Shown here piece by piece: positions 21,638-33,047 of a stretch of DNA of 64,000 nucleotides. The notes under the pieces were generated by a model. It did no database searches and had not been told where the DNA came from. It saw nothing but the letters and a program-made list of their open reading frames with translations. Every line of letters begins with the position of its first letter. Position 1 is the stretch's first letter. The position numbers were made by a program, and so were the translations under genes. This stretch comes from Liriodendron chinense (lineage: Eukaryota; Streptophyta; Magnoliopsida; Magnoliales; Magnoliaceae), in assembly GCA_003013855.2 (NCBI GenBank), contig PVNU02000875.1, positions 124,001-188,000 on the forward strand, in the 5' to 3' direction.

Positions 21638-21970
21638 ATGGACTTTGGGGAGGTGTGCTTGGATGGTGTTGTGGGTGTTGAAAGTGGGTTTTCTCCTTTG
21701 GTTTCAGAGGCTGAAACTAGGCAGAAAGGGTGTGGTGGGTCTGGTTTTCTCAAGCAAGGGAGGTCTGGGCTTGTGGAGGATGATTGGAGGAGCTTGAAGA
21801 TGGCAATAACAAATGATTTCGGAGTTTGTAAGACAATGCACATGCAAAACAAGACTTCTTAGATCTAATTCTCTTTTCTCAGATGGGCAGCAGCAGCAGC
21901 TGCTTAGCTTCTCATCACCAAAGCAAGGTGTACTGGTCCATACAAATGATGGGTACACATATCCATCACC
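21638..21970 (+). pseudogene. GRF: Fragment of a growth-regulating factor (GRF) gene
   Basis: Starting at the ATG the frame reads MDFGEVCLDGVVGVESGFSP, then SGFLKQGRSGLVEDDWRSLK. After a 1-nt frame change comes LLRSNSLFSDGQQQQLLSFS followed by SPKQ. This is the start of plant GRF1/2-type transcription factors, which regulate leaf and organ growth. The QLQ and WRC domains that define a working GRF do not follow. A pyrimidine-rich leader (21540-21600) precedes the ATG as in a real 5' UTR. It lies between CACTA remnants, so transposon capture is likely but unproven. Confidence 0.78.
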
Positions 21971-22726
21971 TACATATACCAGGAATGTGGCCTGTTTAAT
22001 TTGGCCAATTAGAGTAAAAATCTAGAGTGTTTTGGGACTTAATTTGGGCTTCAAGTTAAGCCCAGATTTGGACAATTTCTAGCAGTCCAGATGTGCCACA
22101 ATCTGACCATTTTTTGCTGTCATTTTGATGTACAGTTAGTCAAATCATTGTACCTTTTTTTTTCTTTTTCTTTTTCTTTTCTTTTTGATTCATCTAGACT
22201 GAGGACCACTATTTGGACAGTTTAATTTGGGTTACTTATATGCGAAGGGCAAGTAACTCTGGGCAGTGTGCGTAGTCAACAATTCAAGCCCGTCCACTCA
22301 TCAGGCAGGCATGGGCATTTTCGAAAGAAACTTGCCAGCTGTGCACATCTGGCCCATCTCGTTAATGTGTGGCCCTGATTTTTTTTAAAACTGTGTTCAT
22401 CTTCACGTTGGGGGCCCCTTCATTTACCGGTCAGATGTCTTACATTTCTCCCACCGTGTTCATCTTGTTGGTTGCTGCTGCTTTTCTTCTAGTAGTTGTT
22501 GTAGCAGTACTGGCTATTGTCGTAGATACTGTCGTTGGTAGCAATTGCTGATATTGTTGTTGTTGTGGCTGAGGATGATAATTTCAAAATAAAAAGAACC
22601 TCTTTAGTCCTACAAGTGGCTGAAATGGTTATCTTTTCTTCTATGGATGTCACTCTCTTCTATTTTATATTATGAAGGCATGAAACTGAGGTTAGAGATG
22701 GGACACGAAATCTTTGATTGTGTTAG
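21971..22726. other. No gene recognised
   Basis: Non-coding sequence with a T/C tract (22156-22190). A short hydrophobic open frame at 22369-22551 has no recognisable similarity. Confidence 0.5.
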
Positions 22727-22950
22727 GGCGTGAGCCCAAAAAATAGGCAGATCTAAAACTTAGATGGGCCATACCATAGGAAACTGTGGGAATGGGACCC
22801 ACCACTGGAACCTTCCTGGATCTCACGTGAGTATATATGCCATCCAACCGTTCATTAGATGACCCCCACCAGGATGATGAAATACACAAATATCAGCCTG
22901 ATCCAAATGACAGAGTTATTGTCGTATAGTCATCACAGTGGGCCCAACAG
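22727..22950. repeat. Foldback family remnant
   Basis: GGGCGTGAGCCCAAAAAATAGGCAG, ATGGGCCATACCATAGGAAA and ACAAATATCAGCCTGATCCA are the left arm and core of the foldback family; both outer ends are lost. Confidence 0.65.
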
Positions 22951-23072
22951 ATATTTTGTTGCAATGCCTCCCAATGACTTGTAGATCATGTTCATCTGTC
23001 TTGAATATGCCATATGCTGAAAACCTAGATTGTAACAGCCACTTCTTAGTAGACATTACAAGAAAACTGACC

Positions 23073-23405
23073 TTTGCCGGCGGTTAAAACCGCCGGCATA
23101 TAGCACAAAACCCGCCGGTGTAACCATTTCCGGCGGCAAAACTCCTGCCGGAAAAAGGAGCGTCGCTAAATGTTTTACCGGCGGTTGTAACACTGTTCCC
23201 GGCACTTTTGATTCCCGCCGTTATATATTGTTTTTTGCCGGCGGACAAAAATATTTTCCGGCGCTTGTTCTCTTCACCGGAAAATACTGAATTATCACCG
23301 GTAAACGCTTAAAAACCGCCGGAAACGATATGTCGAAGCCCCGGGAAAGGCTCTCGAAAAACCTTCTGGACCGCCGGCATAGGTGGTGCTGACCGCCGGT
23401 AAAAC
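23073..23405. repeat. Left subterminal palindrome array of CACTA-2
   Basis: Repeated GCCGGCGG, CCGCCGGC and shorter CCGGCGG units at about 23076, 23090, 23111, 23130, 23178, 23237, 23256, 23316, 23372 and 23392. The motif differs from that of CACTA-1. Confidence 0.88.
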
Positions 23406-23942
23406 ATTTTTAAATACCTTGCACAATCTTAGAAACCTAAATAATGTTATTAGAACTTGTATAAAACCTAAATAATATTATTGGAACCTGTATAACATGG
23501 TAAATGTTGCACAACATAATTTAAACATGTAATATTTACAGCAATAAGTAAAATAAATATTGTATTACTTTACAATAAAAATTATATATAAAAAACCCAC
23601 CATCCATCTCTGCCAACCCCCATTCGTCTCTACCTACAACCTGCCAACCTGCAAAATCAGAGGTATGATATAAACAATACTTCCACATCCTGTCAAAACA
23701 CAAGAAACTAGGATGAAAGCCCCGAACATTAATCTAACCTTTCTTAGTACCTTTTCAATTTTTCCAATTCATTTTAAAAAATTGAGTGACAAGAGGTGTA
23801 GTTTGCCTTCGCCAATCATAGCAATACTGCATAATTTAGGTACGATAACCTTCATTCGCGCCATTTGAAATTAAGGATAAAAAATGCAAAAAAAAAAAAA
23901 AGAAAACATGAATTGGTGAATCTCAAATGCTCATCTACATAC
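23406..23942. other. AT-rich, no recognised gene
   Basis: Includes a short local repeat (ATAAAACCTAAATAATATTAT, about 23430-23490). Minus-strand sequence after an acceptor-like TTTTGCAG (about 23662) might be a last exon but I cannot assign it. Confidence 0.4.
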
Positions 23943-24070
23943 CAATAATAGGTGGCCTTTCCCATCCACAAATAGTTGGTTTCAGTTCCTTCGATGCTCA
24001 ACCTATTCTCAAGGGGATCCAAATGGGCGATCCGTGGCAGCTTCAACACATGCTCAACTCTAGCCATGTC
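23943..24070 (-). pseudogene. Putative exon of unknown origin in CACTA-2
   Basis: On the minus strand a stretch of 128 bp lies between acceptor TTATGCAG and donor GTATGT. It is open and reads DMARVEHVLKLPRIAHLDPL, followed by ENRLSIEGTETNYLWMGKAT. I do not recognise the protein. It could be a captured host exon, or a piece of a transposon gene. Confidence 0.3.
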
Positions 24071-27000
24071 CTGCATAACAAGTAAATTGGTCTAAAATGT
24101 ACCAACAAAATATAGCTAATAATTAAAAAGACATAAGATACAGGTTGGAAAAAGAACTTGACAATAAGGCACTAAACAATGTAGAAAACAAGGACAACAA
24201 TTATGAATGCATTTGTCAAATTTGGACCATGAATTAACCATAGGAAGAAAGTATAAATCATCCAGGCAAGGCATCATAGACAAATGCCATGTATAAACTA
24301 CCACAAAATTTACAAATGCCCCTATTTGCATCCACACAATTCTAGAATGAGATGCTCTAAAATTATATCCTTCGCAAAGGCAAAAATGGAAAGAAACTAA
24401 TTGAATCATGTTTTCCTCCCCAGTGAAACACCACCACCACCTCAGCTCACAAATGAGATCATTTGAGAATAAACCAATGCATAAATTTGTGTCCAAACAA
24501 GCCCCTCGGGAGCCTAGTGAAATCTGGTTTCTTCTCTATTATGGATTTAAACAATAGTCTGGACTGCAACTCGCCAAGGGACCATACCGACTCGCCCTAC
24601 ATATATAGGCCAGCATCAGTAAGTTTTGGTTGGTTTCAGTCGCATTTTCGGTCGGTTAACTTGTTCCATTTCATACTGAAACTGATACAATTCCAACTAA
24701 ACATTAAAACACACCTAGAATGCATCCTCCCATTGGTGAATATCTACCTCGACACCTAGAATCCTGTTAGCCAGATCATATCTTGCTTGAGAACAATGAA
24801 TAAATGAATGCTAAGACAAGGAGGAAAGTGAAAGAGAATTGAAACAAAAAGCAGCATGAATTTCCATTATCGCAAGTCATCAAATCATCATGGTCACTGA
24901 AGCACTATACTAATATGTGTCATTTGGAGGAATGGATTTTGGGTAGTCAGGAATTGAGATTCATGATTTTCAGCTCATTTAGTAATAGATATAGACCAAA
25001 GAAGCAAAGAAAGACAGCTTTTAAATGCTTTAACTGCAAGTAAATAAGATTGACAATTAGATCAATTCAAATAAAATTCAAGTATAAGAAGCATGTCAAT
25101 CAATCAACAACTAAAAGAATGGGAATTATTATCCTAATGCAAAAGAATGGGCCCGCTTCCTTCCATTTTTATTATCCTAATGCAATTTGTTAGACAAGCG
25201 AATGAAAAGAAAAAAAAAATGGGAACGAATGAAATGAGATTTATTTTGGAAAATGCGATCAGTATTTCATACACAGATTAAAATTCAAATATCTAGACTA
25301 ATTGAGGCTCGAAGGCATTGTGGAGTCTTTATTGGCGCCCAATGCTTCTAACACATTGTGGCCCCCATATTTATCAAGGCGAATCCTAGCCTTTTCAGCC
25401 CGTAAAACAAAATCTCAGCTGTTTAAATTCCTATTGGAAAGCTATTAGAGAAGTGGACATCTCAACCATTGGACTCATGGATGATAGTTGTTTGTCAGGA
25501 CCAATGGGAAGTCCCACCATAGATCAGTCATAGGAGAAAAATGGTACTGATCAGACCACCTTAACCACCCTACCAGTGACCTACAAATGGCTGGCTGGGA
25601 AGAGATGATCCAGCATTGAAAATGAAAAGGTTTGCAATGGGATTACAAAATGATCCATGTTTTTTTATGGATGGCAATCAATTAATATGGATCCAACTTG
25701 ATGAATGGTTTGGATCATGGACCATTATGCCACATATCATATTTGAATGTAGCATATTAGATTGTGATAATATTACAATCTAATTAGAATAAATGAAATT
25801 ACCTCCATATCCCAATTGCACCGGACTGTGATGATGACTAATATCAATGTTTGGATGAGAGTCCCATCGATCATGCCGCTCCATATACCGTGAAATATTC
25901 CATGTCAGAAAACTCATACATACACCAATGCTGTGTACAGTCCAAGAAAATCTAATTAGAATTCAAGCAGCATCATAGGAAAAAAAGATTTCAAGCTTAC
26001 CTCGACTCCAAAATTTAATAAGATTGCCAGCTGCATGTGTGGGCTACCACAAGAGTGGATGGCCTGATTTTTTCTCAATCCATCGCAAGTCCAACTGGTT
26101 GAGAATGGGTCACATGGATTTCTGATGCAAGAAGATTCTCTTAAGCAGGAAATGCACAAAAATCAGATTGTACAAAATTCAAATTGCACAGAAATTGGAT
26201 TGCACAAAAATCAGATTGTGCAGTTGCTGCACATGAGCAATTGTAGAAACCAAAACTTCAAATCTGCACAAGCGAACCAAGTTCGGATTGTGGAGTTCTA
26301 GCATCAATATAATATGAACTTCAGATTTGGAAAATTTGTATGCAGAATTATAGTGTGGGGTTTTAAGGTAATGGAAAAGAAAAAACACTCATGTGATTAC
26401 TAAATTTAATCCGTAAATTCATTACATGAAAGACAAACCTCCAAAGAGAAGTGATCCAACATAATTATAAGAGCATCACTAACCATTGTTTCACAACATC
26501 CAGTTAAGTTTCAATAAAAACCTAACAATCTGTTTCCTATACTAAACAAGGCACGCACATAATAAATTTATGCCATCAAGCTTAGATTTTGAACTTAGGC
26601 TATTTGTCATTGGCTTGGGACTAGCCTGGCCTGAACATCAAACTTAAATTTCAAGCCTAGGCTTGCCCACAAATCATGGTTTAAAATAGCATTTTTATAG
26701 GGTGACTTGCCTAGAGACTGAAACCAGTGAATAGGCTATCAATATGCCAGACCCAGGCCGCACAAAATCAAAATTTACAATGAGGGCTTGGCCAAGGCTA
26801 CACAAAATCAAATTTCTTTAGACAAGATTGATTTCAGATTTTCTTAGACAAGAAACACCATCATATGTTCACACTGTTATCTTTGATATAATGATAACCT
26901 TAAAAGAAAAAATTTCACATATCTTACAACTATCCCTATACCAAACAGTGAATGATTTTTCTTCCAAACTCGTTGCCCAAGCTAAAACGGTAAAATATCA

Positions 27001-28011
27001 AAAGAAAGAAATGAAGAAGGTAAAAGGAAGAAGAATTTCTTCTCAACCAACCATTACCCAAATCAAACAGCAACATAAAAAGCAAAAAGAAAAACTAGAA
27101 AAAAAAAAAAAAAAAAACAGGAAGAAGCAAAAAGAAAAACTAGCAACAAATACTCATGCACAGCTAATAGAGAGTTGAAAAGATGTGCTGCCCCATCATT
27201 CTTTTCTTGATTGGAAGAAATTCTAAATTCCCTAAAACAGGTCTAGGTTTCAGTTGGACTGGTAGGCTATGGAAAAAGAAAAAAAGAAAAGGTATTCTAA
27301 AATACCTTCTTTGCACTTTCTATCGCCGAATCATTGTCAAGATCATTTATTGATCTGACCATTCAATCCAAAGATGGAGCCCCCAAAACACAAGGATAAG
27401 CCAATGGAAGGTCTGGACTGCCCATTCATTCTAAGATTAGTTAGTCATAGACTCATAAATAACTTGTCTAGCTAGCAATATATCTTCAAAAAGTAGGATT
27501 TATAATCCTCTCCAATTGCCTTTTTAAAATTCTAGTTGCTAAGCACAAAACAGCCTCTATCAATGTGTCTCGATACAACCATTTTTATGCTTTTGTAGAA
27601 TACTTGATGCATAAAAAATGTGTTTCACACTATGATTTTAGTTTGTAATGAAAATGAGACCAGCCCATGTTTGGTTTGCTGCACTTAGAATAGTTCATGG
27701 CTCAAGTAGCAATTTGAATGAAAAAAAAAAAAAGTTTGCCTTTTTCATGAATGTTTAGAAATTGGAAACTTGTGCCATCCGTTATATCTTGGTTTATCTT
27801 GAAATTTGATTGCTTGTCTTTATGGGTGTCAATAGGTTGTGTTTGTGTACACCCAAACCTGCTAATGAGGTGGTAGACGGGATGATTATTGGACTATTGT
27901 TGTGGAAGTGATCATAACTGTCCATACTAAATGCCATTGATCAAATGGTTTATCTTTGTCAGACTAGATGGGATGATTACCATTGCCTAACAAAAGTGAT
28001 AAAGAATCACT
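24071..28011. other. CACTA-2 interior, no gene recognised
   Basis: Mostly AT-rich, intron-like sequence on both strands. Open frames such as those at 24116-24496 and 26828-27178 are low-complexity or lack any recognisable motif. A minus-strand GGAGTCGAG/GTAAGC (about 26000) looks like an exon-donor boundary, but I cannot name a protein. Confidence 0.45.
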
Positions 28012-28345
28012 TCAAAGGAATAAAGAAAGAAAATGAAAAGCAGATTGTTGGATTAATTAAGTACCATTAGGAAAAAGCTTGAAGGCTCTCTTTCATGGCT
28101 TCTATGAAGGCCTTGTAAAGGCAAAATAGGCAATCACCTGAAACAAAAGAAGAAGAAGAAGAAAAAAGTCAAAGGAAAGTTCTCTGGATGAAAATGAGGC
28201 TGTTAAACTCTAGGATTTATAAAAATGAGGTCGCTTGGTCCCTGAAAATCTCGAATTTCACTCCTTTCATTTTTAAAGGAAACCTTTAAGCTACAAAATT
28301 CAGAGTTAAGGCTTGTATTTCAGAACAACTAAAAAGCATACAAGA
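28012..28345. repeat. Direct duplication, copy 1
   Basis: Begins AAAGGAATAAAGAAAGAAAA, continues with AAGCTTGAAGGCTCTCTTTC and ends near AACAACTAAAAAGCA. It pairs with the copy at 29355-29670. Each copy has a TTTCAG-like acceptor on the minus strand before a conserved stretch, so the unit may include an exon I cannot assign. Confidence 0.8.
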
Positions 28346-28384
28346 TTTCAGAAATGTCAAACTCATACCTAACAGAGATCTCAG

Positions 28385-28386
<2 letters not shown>

Positions 28387-28440
<54 letters not shown>
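28387..28440. repeat. (TG)n microsatellite
   Basis: About 27 uninterrupted TG dinucleotides directly after copy 1 of the direct duplication. Confidence 0.97.
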
Positions 28441-28444
<4 letters not shown>

Positions 28445-29354
28445 ATATGACAAACATTTCTCATTTTGATAATTAGAATGAAAAATAGAGAGCAATTGTA
28501 CAAATGGAAATCAACCATCAAAGTCATCTCATCAAGAACAAAAAAAAAAGGACACCCTGAAATTGCAAATGGCTTAGCATTTATGGCCGAATTGCACATC
28601 CATGACCATAAGCATTTGTTGAATTAAGAAAACCAAAAGCATTTTTAATAGGCTCTCACTTTTCCACCCCAAACCAGATCCATTGCATTCAGGTCCAACC
28701 AGAAAAACAAAATGCCATCCAATGTCTTGTGCAAAGTACAAACAGCTAAAGACGCTGACTAGGAGAAGATCATGAGAACAAATCTTGCCACCATAAAGCT
28801 CTAGTAGCAGCTACAACAGGGGTGAAGGGACTGATGTGTTTTAACTCTATCATATTTGCAGGCAATGTACAATTGTGAAACGGCTTTTTCTCTGTTTCAA
28901 GAAAAGAGTTTCAAGGATCAAATTATGCCCAGTACCTGAAACTGCATTGACAAGTGCCTCACTAGATTCCAGATTTCAATGGAAAATGACTCGCATAACA
29001 ATGGTGTTTCGAAAGCACTAAAGAAGCAAGCCATTTTTTTTTTTTTTTTTGTCCTTGGAAAATCTAACATTGACAGGAAGGCGAGATCAGGGTGAAGGTA
29101 CTCCAATTACTAGATGATTTCCTTCATCCCAGGGAGAGGCAGAGATGAGGACAAGACGAACCATGCACTGAGCGATGGTTCTTCATCTGAATGCAGGTTG
29201 ATCCCTTGGTTCCCACCAAGGGTAGCTAGTGGACTAAGTGTTTGGGGGTATGATCCACCTAGCGGGTGGCCCATGAGATCAACTCTCGATCAATGAATCA
29301 TGGGCTCCTGTACAATTGGACTAATCGTCTTGATCAAAAAACCAATAAAAAAAT
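28441..29354. other. Spacer between the duplicated segments, no gene recognised
   Basis: Non-coding sequence with an A-run (28540), a T-run (29035-29050) and no recognisable motif on either strand. Confidence 0.5.
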
Positions 29355-29670
29355 GAAAGGAATAAAGAAAGAAAATGAAAAGGGAGTTATTGGAGGAAGT
29401 ACCATTAAGAAAAAGCTTGAAGGTTTTCTTTCATGGCTTCTTTGAAGTCCTTGTAAAGGCAAAGTAAGCAATAACCTGAAAGAAAAGAAGAAGAAGAAGA
29501 AGAAAAAAAGTCAAAGGAAAGTTCTATGGATGAAAATGAGTTGCTGTTAAACTCTAGGATTTATAAAAATGAGGTCATTTGGTACCTAAACATCTTAAAT
29601 TTCACCCTTAGGAAACCTTTAAGTTGCAAAATTCAGAATTAAGGCTCAGTTTTCAGAACAGCTAAAAAGC
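29355..29670. repeat. Direct duplication, copy 2
   Basis: Starts AAAGGAATAAAGAAAGAAAA and carries AAGCTTGAAGGTTTTCTTTC and the GAAGAAGAAGAAG run. It diverges from the copy at 28012 by scattered substitutions and lacks the long TG tract. Confidence 0.8.
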
Positions 29671-30741
29671 ACAGGGAAAAAAAGCACAGTGTGGGTGTGT
29701 GTACTAACAGTGGGCTGTCTATACAAACTCCAAAAAGAAAAAAAAAATTTGTGGTACCATTGTTAGTAGGTGCTCAATTCTCAATGATCTCCCCAGCACT
29801 GTTCAACCTTAGGGACGCATCAGTAGGTTCTCAACTCTCAATGAGAACTAATATTTCTGCAAAAAGTCCACCCCATAACCTATAAAAATCCAACGTTCAA
29901 CATTCATCTCTTTTCCCGTGCATCACTAGCTTTACAGCAATCACTCGAGATTAAAACACTCAGCTGTTAATGAAAACTAAGATACAGTTCTGAGGGGTTA
30001 CACTTATCCGAGATGTAACCATTAGTTAACAATCAATTTGATAAATTCTTCTCATCACCCCTTGAGGGGAAATGATCCCACCCCTAATTGGGCTCCAAAT
30101 TACAATTATATTACTCCAAAGGCCAAATTTAGCTTCAATTTTCTCAAGACAATTTGGGCTTCTTTTTTTCTTTTTTCTTTTTGACAAACTAATCAGTATA
30201 ATTTTTTAATAAAAGAATCTTATCACTCAATGGTGCATGGAAATGGATATGAGCAGCAACAACTTAGAATGCTAAATCTATTATCCTATAGGAAGGGGTC
30301 GTTTGGGTGCTGAAAAATGCCTGTAAATCATTTATTGGCTGTAAATTATTTATAGCTTTCAGCCCCATTTGATTTACAGGTTCTCCATTTAATGCCTAAC
30401 AGTTATAAATGGAAAGATTGGCTCTCCATTTACAGGACTCAAGTAATTTACAGTCTATCCACAACATAAATTCTACTTTAAAGTGTAATGTTCCAAAATA
30501 TAAACCTGTAACTAATATTGTTACGAGAGCAATATTCACACACACCATGGGTGCCAATGGCAAATGTTTACAACTCATGGATTACTCATCTGGGTAGATT
30601 CATCGTGAATAGACCACAACCCAATAATTACACCAATCAGATGATCCTAATCATTTGACTAAAGTTTCTAGCTTTGAGGTATAAGTTCACAACCAGAAAA
30701 CAAAGCAGTAAAAATTCTTAGTTAGAACAATCTGCACTTAC
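29671..30741. other. CACTA-2 interior, possible MITE piece at 30296-30450
   Basis: GGGTCGTTTGGGTGCTG at 30297 looks like a hAT-type MITE terminus and is followed by internal TGTAAATCATTTA repeats; no clean partner end or duplication was found nearby. Otherwise nothing recognised. Confidence 0.35.
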
Positions 30742-30806
30742 GGATATCTCATCGACTAAGATGGACGACAGTTTCTTCTCAGTTGCAATAACAACGCCAT
30801 TGGCAG
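30742..30806 (-). pseudogene. PAB1-like: Captured exon of proteasome subunit alpha-2 (second of two)
   Basis: The minus strand, after acceptor TATCTGCAG and before donor GTAAGT, encodes ANGVVIATEKKLSSILVDEI plus S. This matches residues of about 40-60 of plant 20S proteasome alpha type-2, with the usual KLPSILVDEAS region slightly changed. The exon begins in phase 1 and joins correctly to the exon at 32018-32094. The remaining later exons are not recognisable to the left. The intact protein forms part of the outer ring of the 20S core. Confidence 0.85.
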
Positions 30807-30901
30807 CTGCAGATATCAGAAGGCAATTTTTTTAGCTTCAAAATTATGAGAAATGCTGATGGAAGTTATAGAAATATCTGCTTCATTTTTTGGGATAAAC
30901 A

Positions 30902-30902
30902 T

Positions 30903-30930
<28 letters not shown>
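30902..30930. repeat. (GA)n microsatellite
   Basis: About 14 GA repeats inside the intron between the two proteasome exons. Confidence 0.95.
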
Positions 30931-30934
<4 letters not shown>

Positions 30935-31978
30935 CACATAAAAGCACTATATGTGAACTTCCACATGCAACCCCTTCTTTTCCATGAGCAAGTCATGTGT
31001 GTAAGACATCAGAGCTGCACAAAAGATGGGTCACAAAATGAAGATATCTGAATCAGGCTGCTCCACACATTTGACAAGCCACACCTGCAGACCATCGGTT
31101 TTCCGTTGATTTCTACAGATTGGCCTGCCTGATGAGTGGACCAGCATGGTTTTAGTCCTAGGTGATATTCATGTTCTGGGCTGTCTTTTGCATGGCTCGT
31201 GTGTTTTATACAAATGACTTGTTTCCAGGACAGACATGACTATACATGAAAGCTCACATACAGTGCCTGCATGTGAACTTTCTCTTTGAAATAAAATTTG
31301 GTAGTACAAAAACTTCCAAAAGCACCAATATAAGTATATGATAGTAGTCATCAGAGCACGATATGAGATTTTCGAATGAACCCTGCAAAGGAGTGCAAAT
31401 GACCTGTAAATCATTTACAACTTAGCCCATTTACATGCATCCAAATGACCCCTAAAGAAACAAACATTAATTAATCAGATGTCAAGTTTTTCTAACCAGT
31501 CTGATTTTAGGGATGCAACCAACCTACTATCACTCCTGCTATTTGAGCAGTTTGGATTTCCAGTACATTCCACATGTATAAAGAAACTTCCATCACATTC
31601 ATGAATTTATTTAGTGCCACTTATAATGTAACTCGGGTTCACCAGCAGCATTTGTGCACCCATTGGGCCCAGATGGTCTAATGATCAAAACTGTCCATGT
31701 TCTCGGATGCGATGATATATTGCCCACCTAAAAAGGTTACACTGCACGGATGATTCTAACCATCACTATGTGCAGATGAATGCAAAACATTACAGGAAAA
31801 ATTTTCAATGGCCCACATTCAACCCTCAGTCAAAGCTCAGGATCACCCTTAAAGCGTGATTATCAAAAGTGGTAGCATGTGGGCCCCATGAGGCGAGACG
31901 TACCGGTGATGTTGTATGCATAAAGAAGCCTAATAAATCTGTACTTAGTTGAAATCCATCACCAGTTATAGCTATTGC
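30931..31978 (-). other. Intron between the captured proteasome exons
   Basis: The sequence from 30807 to 32017 separates the two exons. CCAAATGACCCC at 31444-31456 resembles the end of a hAT-type MITE, mirrored by the phrase at 30297, but the exon lies between the two. No other gene recognised. Confidence 0.5.
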
Positions 31979-32011
31979 GTGCGCGGGCGCGCGCGCACAC
32001 ACACACACACA
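31979..32011. repeat. Alternating purine-pyrimidine tract
   Basis: GTGCGCGGGCGCGCGCGCACACACACACACACA type sequence, abutting the donor site of the captured exon. Such (CG)n-(CA)n tracts can form left-handed DNA. Confidence 0.85.
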
Positions 32012-32017
32012 ACATAC

Positions 32018-32094
32018 CTTTGATACTAAGAGATGTCTGACTCGATCCAATGGCCATTAGGGCATGCTTGATCTGGACTAGCTTCCCCGAAGGA
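32018..32094 (-). pseudogene. PAB1-like: Captured exon of proteasome subunit alpha-2 (first of two)
   Basis: On the minus strand the exon lies between acceptor TCCTAACAG and donor GTATGT. It encodes PSGKLVQIKHALMAIGSSQT then SLSIK, matching residues of about 15-39 of plant proteasome alpha-2, where PSGKLVQIEHAL is the alpha-subunit signature. It ends one base into a codon, and the next exon at 30806 supplies the other two, so the frame is continuous over the 1.2-kb intron. The first coding exon (the MGDSQYSFS part) is not found upstream. Substitutions such as E to K in the signature indicate relaxed constraint. Confidence 0.88.
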
Positions 32095-32795
32095 CTGTTA
32101 GGAAAAGAAATTGGATCATGGTATCAAAAAATCGGCATACAGAAAGTGTAGAAAGATACAACGGCGGGAGAGTATAACAGATGAAGAGGAGCTTGCGAGC
32201 CACCATTAATGGCTGTCGCTCCAGCGGCAAAACCCCTTCACTAAAACCCACATCTGCCTATTCTCTTCTTCCTCTTCCAGGGCCGACCACCATTAATGGT
32301 GGAACCCACCTCCAGCAGCGGCAGTAGCCGTGTTTCACCTGTTTCACCCATTGAAACCGGCTAAAACCCACCTCCAGAAGGATCATCGCCGGACTCTGGA
32401 TCCACCATTGTTGCCCCCCGAAGCCTTTTCTAACGGACTGTGGAGTGCTTTGACGCCCATATTTCCGTCGATCGTTTGGATAGAGAGAAGAAGGTGGTGA
32501 AGCTTGAGCTGCCATTAATGGCCACCCCCAATTCGAAATCCATCACCTCCAATCGAGTGCCCCACCGTCCTCTCCATCAGGGGCTGACGATCAGTAACCA
32601 GATTTTGCGATGATGGGTTTGGGACAGAGGTCGCTGGTGAGGGCAGTGGCGGCTAGGTTTTCAGATCCACTAGAGGAGGTGAGTTGTGGCTAGGGTTTCC
32701 GGTTGTTTGGGCGAGAATGGAAGTTCCATTTCTACAGTTAGGGTTTTGGAGAGCTGTTTCTAAAGGGGGGGGGGGGGATTTGGTGTTTCACGGAT

Positions 32796-32835
<40 letters not shown>

Positions 32836-33047
32836 TAATTGGGGATTTCGGGGTTTTGGGAGTTTCACAAGGCGCGGAAGGAGAGAGGGAGGGAGAATAA
32901 CGAAAATATTTGGGGTCTTTTTTAATTTTTAGGTTACGGGACCGGTGCCGGCGTACAGAATTAGTTTCTGCTGGAGAATGTTAGCCCTAAATACCTTATT
33001 AAAATGTGTGGGCGGTTTTCTATTTCAATCGCAGGCAGCTGCACTAT
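32095..33047. other. CACTA-2 right interior, no gene recognised
   Basis: GC-richer stretch (32200-32760) with GGCGGCTAGGTTTTC and TTAGGGTTTTGG phrases typical of plant 5' UTRs, a G-run (32767-32776) and a (GA)n tract at 32803-32833. Minus-strand ATTAATGG repeats occur at 32205, 32292 and 32513. No protein recognised. Confidence 0.4.

Noticed and set aside
18450..23050. Left terminus of the third CACTA element
   Set aside because: No CACTAGCAGAAA-like sequence or CGACGGC palindrome array was found, so I do not place a left border.
24116..24496. 126-codon minus-strand frame in CACTA-2
   Set aside because: Cysteine- and aromatic-rich translation of intron-like DNA with no recognisable motif.
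28286..28599. Histidine/threonine-run open frames
   Set aside because: Pure translation of the (TG)n tract.
30296..31456. One hAT-like element spanning both GGGTC...TTTGG-type ends
   Set aside because: A captured proteasome exon lies between the ends and its intron phase fits the exon outside, so the two ends are more likely separate intronic MITE pieces.
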